A DNA stretch of 64,000 bases, from positions 620,001 to 684,000 of the forward strand of contig CAKOKX010000001.1 in the NCBI GenBank assembly GCA_934096035.1, written 5' to 3'. Positions 34,389 through 44,886 of the stretch are shown piece after piece. Both the position numbers and the translations under genes were made by a program. A model generated the notes under the pieces. That model was not told the origin of the DNA, ran no database searches, and saw only the letters and a program-made list of their open reading frames with translations. Position 1 is the stretch's first letter. Each line of letters starts with the position of its first letter. Source of the DNA: an uncultured Bacilli bacterium. GTDB lineage: Bacteria; Bacillota_I; Bacilli_A; RF39; UBA660.

Positions 34389-35201
34389 ATGAATGTATAT
34401 TTTCACGAAAAATTAGATTTAAAAAAATATATTATACGATATATAATTTGTTTAATACCTTTATATTTATATGGATTTTATAAAAACGGAATAGTTTTAT
34501 ATAATAAAGATTATATTTCATTTTTAAGTATGTTTAAAATATTTTATTTATTAATACTTAGTTTAATATCTTACTTTTTAACAAATAAAATATTAAAAAA
34601 GAAAATAAATTTTGATTTAGTTTTCTTAAGTTTATTTATTATTCCTTTATTTATGCCTTATCATATTAATATAATTTTATATTTCTTAATAATATTCATA
34701 TCATTATTATTTAGAAAATATTATAATGTAGCCTTAATTATTTTGATATTATCATTATTTAATAATTTTTTAAATCCAGCAGAAGAAGCAAATATCTATG
34801 CTTTTAGTACTTGGGATTTATTATGGGGAAGAAATATTGGTGGTATTGGATCAACATCAATTGTGCTAGGTATTTTAATAGGCATTATATTAATATTTAC
34901 AAACAATTACAAATATTTAATTACAATTGGAGGTTTACTAAGTTTTATAATATTAAGTATTATTTTTAAAGATTATAGTTATTTAACAAATGGAAATGCT
35001 ATATTAACTATTTTATTTGTTGCTAGTATTCCCAATAAAAGTCCAGTTGTAAAAAAATATATGTTTATTTATGGATTATTAATAGGTATAATAGGCTTTA
35101 TATTAATGAAACTTTTGAACATTTATTATGGAATGGTTTTAAGTACAACAATATTAAGTATTATATATGAAAAAATACTTGCTAAAAAAGTTGATTTATA
35201 G
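34389..35201 (+). CDS. RnfD-like polytopic membrane protein
   Basis: 270 residues, about nine hydrophobic segments. A loop region FSTWDLLWGRNIGGIGSTSIVLGILIG (core NIGGIGSTSIVLGILIG) corresponds to the RnfD pattern of GxxPGxIGETSxLAxLIG, and NNFLNPAEE matches the NPA motif of RnfD. The covalent-flavin threonine motif of RnfD is not obvious. It starts one base after the stop of the RnfC-like gene, so the two are coupled and probably form a membrane electron-transfer module of unknown partner. Confidence 0.65.
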   Translation: MNVYFHEKLDLKKYIIRYIICLIPLYLYGFYKNGIVLYNKDYISFLSMFKIFYLLILSLISYFLTNKILKKKINFDLVFLSLFIIPLFMPYHINIILYFLIIFISLLFRKYYNVALIILILSLFNNFLNPAEEANIYAFSTWDLLWGRNIGGIGSTSIVLGILIGIILIFTNNYKYLITIGGLLSFIILSIIFKDYSYLTNGNAILTILFVASIPNKSPVVKKYMFIYGLLIGIIGFILMKLLNIYYGMVLSTTILSIIYEKILAKKVDL

Positions 35202-35227
35202 TATCCTTAAGATAAGGATGTGAATTG

Positions 35228-35662
35228 ATGAAAAAAAGAGTTATTATTGTTTTAAGTGCTTTAGTAGTTTTTGTACTAGCAATTACATGTGCAATTGTTT
35301 TTATTCCAAATTATGCAGAACCCATAAATTTAGCTGAAAATATTACTATGGAAATTAAAGAAGGAACCCTTACTAAAACTGGAGCAACCATAGTTATTAC
35401 TGATTTATCTGGTAAAAATAACACTTTTAATAAAGAATTTCGAATTGATCAAAAAAGAGGGGGAAAATGGTACACATTAAAGGATAAAAGTAAGAATAAA
35501 GTAGACGTTGTAGCAGGCCAAAAAGAAGAAAATAAAAAATTAGAGCAAGAACTTAATTGGGAAAAGAACTATGGAACTTTAAGTGATGGCAAGTACAGAA
35601 TAGTTAAAGAAATTAATAATAAAGATATTGTCGTAGAATTCGAAATAGAAAGTTTAAAGTAA
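35228..35662 (+). CDS. Membrane-anchored Ig-like domain protein
   Basis: 144 residues from ATG 35228 (a TTG at 35225 is in frame). Signal or anchor segment about 5-26, then one beta-type domain: VITDLSGKNNTF, FRIDQKRGGKWYTL and SDGKYRIVKEI. This layout, with a KxGGKWYxL core and a terminal GKYRIVKE strand, resembles the bacterial Ig-like domain Big_14 type of small exported proteins. Function unknown. A terminator follows. Confidence 0.65.
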   Translation: MKKRVIIVLSALVVFVLAITCAIVFIPNYAEPINLAENITMEIKEGTLTKTGATIVITDLSGKNNTFNKEFRIDQKRGGKWYTLKDKSKNKVDVVAGQKEENKKLEQELNWEKNYGTLSDGKYRIVKEINNKDIVVEFEIESLK

Positions 35663-35672
35663 GATTATTTAG

Positions 35673-35702
35673 AAGGTAGTCAAAACAAAGACTATCTTTT
35701 AA
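35673..35702 (+). terminator. Rho-independent terminator
   Basis: AAGGTAGTC and GACTATCTT pair (one G-T), with TTTT after. Confidence 0.75.
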
Positions 35703-35803
35703 AATGACAAAAATATTAAAAAAATGCGTGAAATTGTTTGCATATAGTCAGAAAAAGTGGTATAATAGGTACGATTTTTAACAAGGGGATAAAGGGGAAT
35801 GTT

Positions 35804-37540
35804 ATGGCTTATATAAAAGATGAAGAAATAAATGAAATTAGAAGTCGTGCAAATATTGTAGATATCATTTCAAGTTATCTACAAGTCTCACAAAAAGGGA
35901 AAAATTATGTTAGCCTTTGTCCATTTCATAACGACCACTCACCAAGTCTAATAATTTCACCAGAAAAGCAAATATTTAATTGTTTCACATGCCGAACCGG
36001 CGGAAATGTTTTTTCATTTGTTATGAAATATGAAAATGTTTCTTTTCTAGAAGCAATTAAAATAGTGGCAAAAAAAATTGGTTATGATTTAAAAGTTAAA
36101 GATTTGCCACAAAATACAGATATTAAAAATAAATTAGATTATGAAATTTATGATTATGCTATGAAGTATTATTTAAATAATATTAATACTATTGATGGAA
36201 CTAAAGCAAGAGAATATCTTCAAAAAAGAGGAATAACAGAAAGCATAATAAAAGAATTCAAATTAGGTTATTCTGGTGCTTCAAAAGATACATTTTATCA
36301 GTTAGCAACTAAAAAAGGTTGGGATATAGATACATTAGATAAATTAGGTTTAATTAATAAAGTAAATGAAAATATTTACGATACATTTATAAACAGAATA
36401 GTTATTCCAATTGAAAACTTAAAAGGAGAAGTCGTAGGATTTACAGGAAGAATATTTAATGGTGAAGATAATACAGCCAAATATTTAAATACCAAAGAAA
36501 CAGAAATATTTAAAAAAAGCAGTTTATTATTTAATTATCATAATGCTAAAAATTATATTAGAGAAAGAAGAAGTGTTATTGTTGTTGAAGGTAACATGGA
36601 TGCCATAAAGTTAAGTGCTAAAGGTTTTAAAAATGTCGTAGCTTTAATGGGAGTTGCGCTATCTATTGAACAAATTGATATTTTAAAACGATTAAAAGTT
36701 CCTGTTATATTAATGCTAGATAATGATAATGCTGGAGAAGATGCCACCGTAAAAAATGGCGAGACTCTTATAAATAGTGGAATTGATACCCGAGTAGTTC
36801 GCTTATCAGAGGCTAAAGATCCTGATGAATATTTAGAAAAATTTGGTATCGACGCCATGCAAAACAATATTGATAATGCTATAAAATACATTGATTTTAA
36901 AATAGAATATTTAAAGAAAAATAAGAATTTAAATAATGTTGAAGATATTGTTACATACGTAAAAGAAGTAATAAGTAGCCTAAATAATCAAGACGACTTG
37001 ACAAAAGAGCTAATTTTATCTAAAATAAGCAAAGATTATGCAATTGATGTCGATATTTTGAAAAAAAATATAAAAGAAGAGCCCAAAGAAACAAAAGTGG
37101 TAAAAAATAATGCTGAAGAAATTAAATTGTCAAAATATCAAAAAGCAAGTCATAAAGTATTATATTATATGTTAATGGATGAAAAATACATTAATTTATA
37201 TAAAAATACATTAGGTTATTTTAAAGAAAGGAATGAACGAATACTAGCTAGTGAAATAGTATATTATAAAAATAATGTAGGAAATATTAATATTGCAGAT
37301 TTTACAACATATTTAATGAACAAAGAGGAAGAATACAAATTTTTAGAAATAATATTAAGTGAAAATGGGAATACTTCTATAAGTGATGAAGAGTTTGAAT
37401 CATGTGTAAAAGTAATATTAGACATATATAAAAAAGATGAAATTTTAAAAATTAAAAAATTAATTTCTAGTGAACTTGACCAAACTAGAAAAGAAGAGTT
37501 AATTAAAAAGTTTACTGATTTAAAAAGGAAGTGTGAATAA
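35804..37540 (+). CDS. dnaG: DNA primase
   Basis: 578 residues from ATG 35804 with AAAGGGGA upstream; the frame is open to 35738 but those codons overlap the promoter region. N-terminal zinc domain ([11 protein letters not shown] and NCFTCRTGG), catalytic core with Toprim ([26 protein letters not shown]) and a C-terminal helicase-binding part. It makes RNA primers at the replication fork. First of dnaG-rpoD-trmK, an order kept in many Bacilli; spacing to rpoD is a one-base overlap. Confidence 0.96.
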   Translation: MAYIKDEEINEIRSRANIVDIISSYLQVSQKGKNYVSLCPFHNDHSPSLIISPEKQIFNCFTCRTGGNVFSFVMKYENVSFLEAIKIVAKKIGYDLKVKDLPQNTDIKNKLDYEIYDYAMKYYLNNINTIDGTKAREYLQKRGITESIIKEFKLGYSGASKDTFYQLATKKGWDIDTLDKLGLINKVNENIYDTFINRIVIPIENLKGEVVGFTGRIFNGEDNTAKYLNTKETEIFKKSSLLFNYHNAKNYIRERRSVIVVEGNMDAIKLSAKGFKNVVALMGVALSIEQIDILKRLKVPVILMLDNDNAGEDATVKNGETLINSGIDTRVVRLSEAKDPDEYLEKFGIDAMQNNIDNAIKYIDFKIEYLKKNKNLNNVEDIVTYVKEVISSLNNQDDLTKELILSKISKDYAIDVDILKKNIKEEPKETKVVKNNAEEIKLSKYQKASHKVLYYMLMDEKYINLYKNTLGYFKERNERILASEIVYYKNNVGNINIADFTTYLMNKEEEYKFLEIILSENGNTSISDEEFESCVKVILDIYKKDEILKIKKLISSELDQTRKEELIKKFTDLKRKCE

Positions 37541-38643
37541 TGGAACAAATTAAAACATTAGAAGAAAGAGAAAATAATTTAATTCTAAAAGGAAAAGAAA
37601 AAGGATTTATTACTTACGAAGAATTAGCTTTAGAATTAAAAGGATTAGATATTGATAATGATGCCCTAGATAATTTATATAACAAATTAGTAGAAAATAA
37701 AATAGCAGTTGTAGCAGAAGCAGATGTTGATACAGCAAATGGGGAAACAAGAATAAAAGAAAAACCAGTTGAAGAAGAAATATTAAGCGATGAAGATATA
37801 ACAAAAGATGTAAATATCAATGATCCAGTAAGAATGTATTTAAAAGAAATAGGTAGAATATCACTTTTATCTTCAGAAGAAGAAATGGAAATATCCAAAA
37901 GAGTAGCCCTAGATGATCCAGAAGCTAAAAGAATTTTAGCAGAATCTAACCTTCGTCTAGTAGTATCAATTGCTAAAAGATATGTAGGAAGAGGATTGCT
38001 TTTCTTAGATTTAATTCAAGAAGGAAATATTGGGTTAATGAAGGCTGTTGAAAAATTCGATTATGATAAAGGGTATAAATTTTCAACATATGCAACATGG
38101 TGGATTAGACAAGCCATAACAAGAGCCCTAGCAGATCAAGCAAGAACAATTCGTGTTCCAGTTCATATGGTAGAAACTATCAATAAAATGAGTAGAGTTC
38201 AAAGACAACTTACTCTAGAATTAAATCGTGAACCAAGTGAAGAAGAAATTGCCAAGAAAATGGGTGTTGGAGTAGATAAGGTAAGAGAAGTATTAAAAAT
38301 TAGTCAAGAACCAGTATCATTAGAAACTCCGATTGGAGAAGAAGATGATTCACATCTAGGAGATTTCTTAAAAGATGAATCAAGCTTATCTCCAGAAGAA
38401 TATACAGAAAATGAAATATTAAAAGAAGAAATCAAAGAAGTATTAATGTCTCTTCAAGCTAGAGAACAAGAAGTATTAGAGTTAAGATTTGGACTTATTG
38501 ATGGAACATGCCACACTCTTGAAGAAGTTGGTAAAAAATTCAATGTAACTAGAGAAAGAATAAGACAAATTGAGGCTAAAGCTTTAAGAAAACTACGACA
38601 TCCATCACGTGCTAAAAAACTAAAAGACTTCTTAGAAGAATGA
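37540..38643 (+). CDS. rpoD: Primary sigma factor (sigma-A, RpoD)
   Basis: 367 residues. Region 1.2 ([16 protein letters not shown]), region 2 with [19 protein letters not shown] and the -10 reading helix region [17 protein letters not shown], region 3, and region 4 ([21 protein letters not shown]). This is the housekeeping sigma factor, matching the TTGACA/TATAAT promoters seen in this window. AGGAAGTG precedes ATG 37540. It overlaps dnaG by one base and trmK by four (ATGA). Confidence 0.97.
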   Translation: MEQIKTLEERENNLILKGKEKGFITYEELALELKGLDIDNDALDNLYNKLVENKIAVVAEADVDTANGETRIKEKPVEEEILSDEDITKDVNINDPVRMYLKEIGRISLLSSEEEMEISKRVALDDPEAKRILAESNLRLVVSIAKRYVGRGLLFLDLIQEGNIGLMKAVEKFDYDKGYKFSTYATWWIRQAITRALADQARTIRVPVHMVETINKMSRVQRQLTLELNREPSEEEIAKKMGVGVDKVREVLKISQEPVSLETPIGEEDDSHLGDFLKDESSLSPEEYTENEILKEEIKEVLMSLQAREQEVLELRFGLIDGTCHTLEEVGKKFNVTRERIRQIEAKALRKLRHPSRAKKLKDFLEE

Positions 38644-39245
38644 AAAGAATAGAAACTTTAGCATCCTTAGTTGATAAGGATGCTTATGTTTTAGATATTG
38701 GAACAGACCATGCTTACTTGCCAATATATCTATATAAAAATAATATTACCAAAAGCATCGTAGGTAGTGATATATCAAAAAATGCTTTAGAATATGCAAA
38801 AACAAATTTAGTTAAGTATGGTTTAGAAAATAAAATAAAATTAATAATTAGCGATGGATTTAAAAATATAAATGAAACTTTTGATATAGCAATAATTTCT
38901 GGGGTCGGAACACAAACAATAAAAAAAATACTAGATTATAATAATTTGCCAAACAAATTAATTATATCTAGTCATAAAGATGTTTTAGAATTAAGAAAAC
39001 ATATGCAGAATATTGGATATAAAATAATTGATGAGAAAATAGTATATGAAAATGAAAAGTATTATGATCTTATCAAATATGAAAAAGGTTATGATAATCT
39101 AGATGAATATAACTTACTTGTAGGGTTAAGTAACAATATAGAATATATAAATTATTTAAAAGACAAGTATAAAAAACTTTATAATAAGTCTCATGATAAA
39201 AAATATCTAGAATATTTAAGTATTATTGAAAGAAAACAGGATTAG
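38640..39245 (+). CDS. trmK: tRNA (adenine(22)-N(1))-methyltransferase TrmK
   Basis: 201 residues. Starts [30 protein letters not shown], of which the core [13 protein letters not shown] is the SAM-binding motif of Trm[14 protein letters not shown] and [10 protein letters not shown] follow. It methylates N1 of A22 in tRNA. Coupled to rpoD by an ATGA overlap. The end converges on the minus-strand gene 39223-39498 with a 23-base overlap of the two 3' ends. Confidence 0.92.
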   Translation: MKRIETLASLVDKDAYVLDIGTDHAYLPIYLYKNNITKSIVGSDISKNALEYAKTNLVKYGLENKIKLIISDGFKNINETFDIAIISGVGTQTIKKILDYNNLPNKLIISSHKDVLELRKHMQNIGYKIIDEKIVYENEKYYDLIKYEKGYDNLDEYNLLVGLSNNIEYINYLKDKYKKLYNKSHDKKYLEYLSIIERKQD

Positions 39246-39498
39246 AATTATTTTTTAGGAAAGTAGAACTTGAAGTTACCACATTTTCTATTTCTTTTTT
39301 GGGTTTAACATCAATTATTTTACTTGGACTTTTACTAAATTCTTTAGCAATACTCATTATTTTCTTAGCATTTGATATCATCGGTTTAACTTCTTTATAA
39401 ATGGGTATAGCTTGATTAACAATTCCTAGTCCTTTAGAAATACCAGATAAAATCTTTGATAAGCTTAGTGAACTTTTTACAACATTTGTACCAAACAT
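39223..39498 (-). CDS. Small hypothetical protein, YqfQ-like by context
   Basis: 91 residues from ATG 39498 with AGGTGA six bases upstream; a TTG at 39504 is less likely. The sequence is Ser/Lys-rich with a weakly hydrophobic N-terminal half (KILSGISKGLGIVNQAIPIYKEVKPM, core GISKGLGIVNQAIP). In Bacillus, yqfQ sits near rpoD and trmK and encodes a small protein with a similar VKPM-type stretch; I regard the link as suggestive only. Its 3' end overlaps trmK by 23 bases tail to tail. Confidence 0.55.
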   Translation of the reverse strand: MFGTNVVKSSLSLSKILSGISKGLGIVNQAIPIYKEVKPMISNAKKIMSIAKEFSKSPSKIIDVKPKKEIENVVTSSSTFLKNNSNPVFFQ

Positions 39499-39596
39499 AT
39501 ACAATCACCTATATAATTATATGTAAAAATATCAAATAATTGATTGTAATTGTATACTAAATTTGATATACTTAATAATAGTAGAGGGTGTTAGAT

Positions 39597-41165
39597 ATGA
39601 GTGAGAGTGCCAAAAGAAATAACATGTTAGATATTCTAAAAAGTCCTTTCCAAGTCATTATAAATATTTTTAAATATGCCTTCATGGGTTTAAAATATAT
39701 TTGTTTTGATTTATGGGTTGATATATATAATAGTGCTAGTTATGGGGTAGATAGAACTTATCAAAGTACTAAGCAAGCTTTTATGACTCAAGAAGAAAAA
39801 ATATATGAAAGAACTAAAAAGAAAGTAAAAAAAGAAAAAGTATATAAATATAGTGCTAGAACACTAGCAAAATTAGAAGAAGAAAAAAAAGAATTATTAG
39901 TGGATTTACAAACTGCTGGCGCAACAAGAAGTAGAGAACCACATGTATATTATTATAAAGTTCGAGATAATACTGGAAAAATAATAACAGGAACCATGAA
40001 TGGTTTAAGTAAGCTAGATATTAATGCCTATTTATTAAATGAAGGTTATGATGTATATGTTATAAAAACATCGCCATTTATTGATTTTGTATATAAAGAT
40101 TCTTCCTTTTTAGGAAAGAAAATGAAAACCAAAGATTTAATATTTTGGTTAACTCAATTATCGACATATTTAAAAGCTGGTTTAACATTAAACGAATCTG
40201 TTAAAATCCTTACATCTCAAATGAAAGGTAATAAAGCCAGAACGACAGCATTTAAAGCTATATCATATGAATTAACATTGGGAGAAAATTTTTCTGCGGC
40301 TTTAGAAAAACAAGGTAATATGTTTCCAGCCTTATTAATAAATATGATAAAAGCCGCTGAAGCAAGTGGAACATTAATTGAAACATTAGATGATATGGCA
40401 GCATATTACACTGAAATAGATGATACAAAAAAACAAATGAAAAGTGCTATGACATATCCAGCAATAGTTTCGGTATTTTCTTTAGCGGTTATAGTATTTA
40501 TAATGTTATATGTAGTACCTCAATTTATAGAAATATATGACCAACAAGGTGCAGAAGTAACAGGAATTACTAAAGTAGTAATAAATATAAGTTCGTTTAT
40601 TCAAAATTATTGGTATGTAGTGATAATAGTTTTAGGATTAATTATATTACTTATTACATTTCTTTATAAAAAGGTAAAAGCATTTAGAACAAGTATTCAA
40701 ATATTATTAATGCATATTCCAGTTGTAAAAGATGTAATCATATATAATGAATTAACAATATTTTCTAAAACATTTGCATCATTATTAAAAAATAATGTCT
40801 TTATTACGGAAAGTATGGATATATTAAGTAAAATAACTAACAATGAAATTTATAAAGCAATTCTTTATAAAACTGTTCAAAATATTGTTAAAGGTGAAAA
40901 AATTAGTGAAGCATTTAAAGATCATTGGGCAATACCTGATGTGGCATATTATATGATCGTAACTGGAGAATCAACCGGTGAACTAGCAGAAATGATGCAA
41001 AAAGTAAGTGAATATTATCAAGGGTTACACAAAAGCACAATTAATAGTTTAAAAGCTTTTATAGAACCAGTAATGGTTGCATTCCTAGCCATAGTAGTTG
41101 GAGGAATCATTGTTGCTGTAATAATGCCAATGTTTGGTATGTATTCACAAATTCAAAATAGTTAG
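39597..41165 (+). CDS. pilC: Type IV pilus / type II secretion inner membrane protein PilC (GspF)
   Basis: 522 residues from ATG 39597 with GAGGGTG upstream. An unusual N-terminal extension of about 110 residues (charged, with the stretch TKKKVKKEKVYKYSARTLAKL) precedes a standard region (HVYYYKVRDNTGK) and two T2SSF domains: FWLTQLSTYLKAGLTLNESV / AAEASGTLIETL and FSKTFASLLKNNVFI / VTGESTGELAEMM. Three or so membrane segments (about 285-305, 335-355, 490-515). It is the platform of the pilus motor. The ATPase PilB is not in this window; the prepilin peptidase follows. Confidence 0.9.
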   Translation: MSESAKRNNMLDILKSPFQVIINIFKYAFMGLKYICFDLWVDIYNSASYGVDRTYQSTKQAFMTQEEKIYERTKKKVKKEKVYKYSARTLAKLEEEKKELLVDLQTAGATRSREPHVYYYKVRDNTGKIITGTMNGLSKLDINAYLLNEGYDVYVIKTSPFIDFVYKDSSFLGKKMKTKDLIFWLTQLSTYLKAGLTLNESVKILTSQMKGNKARTTAFKAISYELTLGENFSAALEKQGNMFPALLINMIKAAEASGTLIETLDDMAAYYTEIDDTKKQMKSAMTYPAIVSVFSLAVIVFIMLYVVPQFIEIYDQQGAEVTGITKVVINISSFIQNYWYVVIIVLGLIILLITFLYKKVKAFRTSIQILLMHIPVVKDVIIYNELTIFSKTFASLLKNNVFITESMDILSKITNNEIYKAILYKTVQNIVKGEKISEAFKDHWAIPDVAYYMIVTGESTGELAEMMQKVSEYYQGLHKSTINSLKAFIEPVMVAFLAIVVGGIIVAVIMPMFGMYSQIQNS

Positions 41166-41175
41166 GGGGATTAAA

Positions 41176-41931
41176 ATGAATGTATTTTGGTTTATATTAG
41201 GAACTATATTAGGTTCCTTTTATCTAGTAGTGGGAACGAGATTACCTAAGAATGAGGATGTAATTAAATCAAGAAGTAAATGTGACTCTTGTCAAAAAAC
41301 ATTAAAATGGTATAATTTAATACCAATTTTCTCATATATATTTCAAAGAGGAAGATGTTCATCGTGTGGTGAAAAAATAAGTATAGATCACTTTTTAGTG
41401 GAGCTTATAACAGGTTTATTATTCTTATTTGCATCTTTCTATTATCCAATTGGTTATAATTTTTACATATCTCTAATAGTTATATCATTAATGATTATAA
41501 TATTTATAAGTGATTTTAAATATATGGTTATTTTAGATTCACCCCTTGTTGTGGCATCTATTCTAGTAATTGTTTTAAAACTAATTTATTTTGATATTCA
41601 TGAAGTTATAATTAGTGTTGCCTCTGGTTTAGGAATGTTTACATTAATGCTTTTAATAGAAAAAATTGGAACAGTAATTTTAAAAAAAGATTCTCTCGGG
41701 GGTGGAGATATTAAATTTTCTTTTCTTATTGGATTGATTCTCAATTTCAAACTTGGTGTTGTAACCTTAATATTATCAACATTCTTAGCATTACCATATG
41801 CTGTTGCAAGCCTCAAAGTGATAAAAAGTCATGAATTTCCTTATGGCCCTTTTCTTGCCGGAGCGTTATTTATAGTATTTTTTCAATTAGATAAATTTAA
41901 CAATTTGTTAACGTTCTTATTTAATATATAG
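41176..41931 (+). CDS. pilD: Prepilin peptidase (PilD/GspO)
   Basis: 251 residues from ATG 41176 (AGGGGGA upstream); the frame-open part before it overlaps pilC. N-terminal cytoplasmic domain with two Cys pairs (CDSCQKTLKWYNLIPIFSY, core CDSC; CSSCGEKI), which bind zinc, then multiple membrane segments and the two catalytic aspartates: FISDFKYMVI (about 115) and the GxGD motif in LGGGDIKFSF (about 177). It cuts prepilins such as those encoded at 28523 and 63076 and methylates the new N-terminus. A terminator follows directly. Confidence 0.94.
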   Translation: MNVFWFILGTILGSFYLVVGTRLPKNEDVIKSRSKCDSCQKTLKWYNLIPIFSYIFQRGRCSSCGEKISIDHFLVELITGLLFLFASFYYPIGYNFYISLIVISLMIIIFISDFKYMVILDSPLVVASILVIVLKLIYFDIHEVIISVASGLGMFTLMLLIEKIGTVILKKDSLGGGDIKFSFLIGLILNFKLGVVTLILSTFLALPYAVASLKVIKSHEFPYGPFLAGALFIVFFQLDKFNNLLTFLFNI

Positions 41932-41957
41932 GTAAAGGATAGCTTTTACCTTTTTTA
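41930..41957 (+). terminator. Rho-independent terminator after pilD
   Basis: AGGTAAAG and CTTTTACCT pair around GATAG, with six T after. Confidence 0.8.
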
Positions 41958-41994
41958 ATTTTTTTGTTATAATATTTCTAGGGAAGTGAATTAA

Positions 41995-42741
41995 ATGAAT
42001 AAAAAAATTATAATAATAAGTATTGTTTCTGGAATTTCTTTATTATTAATCGGATGCTTAATAGGAATTACTTATGCAAATAAGAAAAATGAAAGAGTAA
42101 AAATAAAAGAAGAAGTAAAGAAAGAGATAAAAGAAAAAGAAGATAATAAAGAAGAAATAAAGATCGATAGTAAACCGAATGATAATGAAAATAAAGATAT
42201 TTCAAATAATAAAGATACAATTAAAAATGATAATTATAACGAAAAAGATAATATTGTTATTGATGAATTAAATAATACTTTAAATAATATTGAAAAAAGT
42301 ACACGAGATGAAAATTTTAAAGATAAAGCTTCTTCAACATTTATTAGTATCGTTGACTTTTTATTTTATGATGGCACAATTAAAGGCGTAACATTTGATG
42401 AATTAACTGAAAAAGGAAAAGAAAAAGTATTAGAAATTGCTAGTAAAATAGATGTAAAGTTAGAAGAAAAATGTCCAGGTTATAAAGAAACAATATCAAA
42501 CAGTACAAGTAAAGCATACCAAAAAGCTAGTGAAATAATTAAAAATGGGGCTAAAAACATAAATGATTTTGCTAAAAATGCACTTGGAGATGAAAATTAT
42601 CAAACAATAATAGATGCAAAAGATGAGTTAGCAAAATATAGTAAAGATGCTTTAAACTTTGTAACTGGGGCTGGTAGTAAAGTATTTAATGAAACTAAAG
42701 ATAAGTTAAATGAATGGTATCAAAACTTTAAAAATCAATAG
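41995..42741 (+). CDS. Hypothetical membrane-anchored coiled-coil protein
   Basis: 248 residues. One membrane segment (about 4-26), then a Lys/Glu/Asn-rich flexible part (30-105) and a helical domain to the end (KASEIIKNGAKNINDFAKNAL, core GAKNINDFAKNAL). No known motif. AGGGAAG precedes ATG 41995. The protein probably sits at the outer face of the membrane. A compact terminator follows. Function unknown. Confidence 0.65.
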   Translation: MNKKIIIISIVSGISLLLIGCLIGITYANKKNERVKIKEEVKKEIKEKEDNKEEIKIDSKPNDNENKDISNNKDTIKNDNYNEKDNIVIDELNNTLNNIEKSTRDENFKDKASSTFISIVDFLFYDGTIKGVTFDELTEKGKEKVLEIASKIDVKLEEKCPGYKETISNSTSKAYQKASEIIKNGAKNINDFAKNALGDENYQTIIDAKDELAKYSKDALNFVTGAGSKVFNETKDKLNEWYQNFKNQ

Positions 42742-42761
42742 GGTCTTGTAAGACTCTTTTA
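42740..42761 (+). terminator. Compact terminator
   Basis: GGGTCTT (42741-42747) and AAGACTC (42750-42756) form a tight stem-loop followed by TTTT. Confidence 0.7.
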
Positions 42762-42798
42762 ATATGTGGTATAATCTAATTATATTACGGAGGTAAAC

Positions 42799-44877
42799 AT
42801 GGAAGAAGAAATATTAAAGGAAATAGAAGAAACAGAAAATAATAAACCTGCAAATGAAATCGTAGAAATTGATGAAAATGAAGAAATAACTAATACTCAA
42901 TATGATATGGAAAAAGTAACTCCAAAGAAAGATGAAAAGAAAAGCAAAAAGCCAAGTAAATGGAGTACATTAAGTAAGAAGACAAAAATTATAATTATTG
43001 TATCCATAATACTTGTATTAATAATTGCTATAGTATTAATTTATTTTTTAGTACTAAAAAAAGATAATAATAAGAATGAAAATAATGATCCAGTCGTAGT
43101 AATAGAAAAAGACAATTATAAATACGAAGATGGAAAATTAATATTTATAGATAAAGATAAAAAAGAAATTGGTAGTTATGATTGTACAAACAAAAATGAA
43201 AATTTATGTTTCGTAGCATATTTTAGTAATGAAGATAACTTTGATGTCAATAAAAAAGTATATGAAAGTGGTCTTCCAATAAATATTAGAACAGATATTA
43301 TAAAAGATAAATATGTCTTTATTTATGATGATGAAACCAAAGAAAAAGGAAATGTAATATTATATGATATGAGTAGTAATAAAAAGTTAGAAGAATACTC
43401 ATTAGTAAAAGAAGTAAAAGATAATTATGTAATAGTAAAAAAAGATAATGATTATAAATTAATTTCTTTGGATAGTTCATTAGAAGATGCAATTAAGACA
43501 ACATATGATTACATGGGATATATTGAAGATACAAACTATTTAGTGGTAGCTTCAAATGGAAATTATAAATTAATCGATTTTGAAGATAAAGAAGTAAGTA
43601 AAACTGTACCCGGTAATATAATGTCTTTTGATGATAAGAATATAAGTGTAAAAGTAGGTAGTGAATACTATGTATACGATTATTCAGGTAAAGTGGTAGT
43701 AAATGATAAATACGATTATATCCGATTTGCAAATAATTATATTATTACCGCATCTGGTAAGAAATTGTTTGCTTATGATGCAAATGGTAACAGAATGAAT
43801 ATCGAAGGGATAAGAATAACGTCTGACTCATATAACACAAAATTAATATTTAATGATAATCTTCGTCAAGTAGGAAAAGAAGAAGCATTTAATGTAGTGG
43901 TAAGCAATAATACAATGCGTATAGAATATGGAGAAGACTATACTAAGATTAACTTAAGTGATGGAATTGTAAGCAAGAACATCCCTTATATAAGCTATTT
44001 CGGAGGCAAGTTATATTTTTATAGTGATGAAGAAAAAAGTAATTTAATTGGTTCATACAAATGTGAATATGCTAACGATATTGATGAATCAACAAAAGAA
44101 TTACAAAATTGTTTTATAGCTAAAGAAAGTAATATTTTTACACCAGATAAAGAAGTTAAAAATGGATATTTACCAATTTATAATAATACCTATGTCTTTA
44201 TTAGTGATACAAAAAGCCCAAATGCCAATGATAACATAATTTTATGGGATTTAAAAAATAATAAGAAGCTTGCTACATATAAAAGTGTAGATGCAGGATT
44301 CCATGATGCTGAAAATACAGTTAATTTTATTACAACTGGTGGAACACAAGTCGCAGCTAAAAATACAAGTGATTCTTATGGCTTAATAAATATTCAAACT
44401 AGTAAAGTAACTGGTATAATTCCATTTAAAGATCAAGATGATGCAAAACTAATTAATGTATCGTTTAAATTACTTCAAGATAATTACTTAGTAAAAAGAA
44501 GTGATGAAACATACCATTTATATAATAAAAAAGGTAATGAAATAGCAAGTAAAGTAAGTACTAAATATGAAATTGTAGAATATAAATATAATCATTTAAA
44601 AGTAAAGAATAGTGATAAATATTTAATATATGATTTAAATGGCAAAATAGTTAGTGATGAATTTAAATATATATTTATGGAAAATAATTTTTATTTAAGT
44701 ATTGATAGTGGTAACATCTTACATGTATTTAAATATGATAGTAAAAAGAATTTAATGAGTGAAGAAGTAACTATTAGTGATATTGAAAAAGATTTAAATT
44801 ATGAAGTAAAGAATGATTTGTTAATAATTACTAACCCAAATGATGTAGGAAGTACAATAAAGGTCTTCGTAGGCTAG
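42799..44877 (+). CDS. Membrane-anchored two-module repeat protein (propeller-like)
   Basis: 692 residues. Acidic cytoplasmic tail (1-50), one membrane segment (about 66-90), then two tandem modules outside. Each begins with a GKLxFxxDxxxxxIGSYxC start (about 111-130 and about 405-425), a Cys pair, LPI, YVFI and NIILxDxxxNKKL-type strands, followed by WG-repeat-like strands (LISLDSS, KVGSEYYVYDYSGK, LYNKKGNEIASKV). WG repeats form beta-propellers; this fold is inferred. No enzyme motif. It lies 9 bases before a one-module paralogue, likely one transcript. Confidence 0.7.
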   Translation: MEEEILKEIEETENNKPANEIVEIDENEEITNTQYDMEKVTPKKDEKKSKKPSKWSTLSKKTKIIIIVSIILVLIIAIVLIYFLVLKKDNNKNENNDPVVVIEKDNYKYEDGKLIFIDKDKKEIGSYDCTNKNENLCFVAYFSNEDNFDVNKKVYESGLPINIRTDIIKDKYVFIYDDETKEKGNVILYDMSSNKKLEEYSLVKEVKDNYVIVKKDNDYKLISLDSSLEDAIKTTYDYMGYIEDTNYLVVASNGNYKLIDFEDKEVSKTVPGNIMSFDDKNISVKVGSEYYVYDYSGKVVVNDKYDYIRFANNYIITASGKKLFAYDANGNRMNIEGIRITSDSYNTKLIFNDNLRQVGKEEAFNVVVSNNTMRIEYGEDYTKINLSDGIVSKNIPYISYFGGKLYFYSDEEKSNLIGSYKCEYANDIDESTKELQNCFIAKESNIFTPDKEVKNGYLPIYNNTYVFISDTKSPNANDNIILWDLKNNKKLATYKSVDAGFHDAENTVNFITTGGTQVAAKNTSDSYGLINIQTSKVTGIIPFKDQDDAKLINVSFKLLQDNYLVKRSDETYHLYNKKGNEIASKVSTKYEIVEYKYNHLKVKNSDKYLIYDLNGKIVSDEFKYIFMENNFYLSIDSGNILHVFKYDSKKNLMSEEVTISDIEKDLNYEVKNDLLIITNPNDVGSTIKVFVG

Positions 44878-44886
44878 GGGATTATT

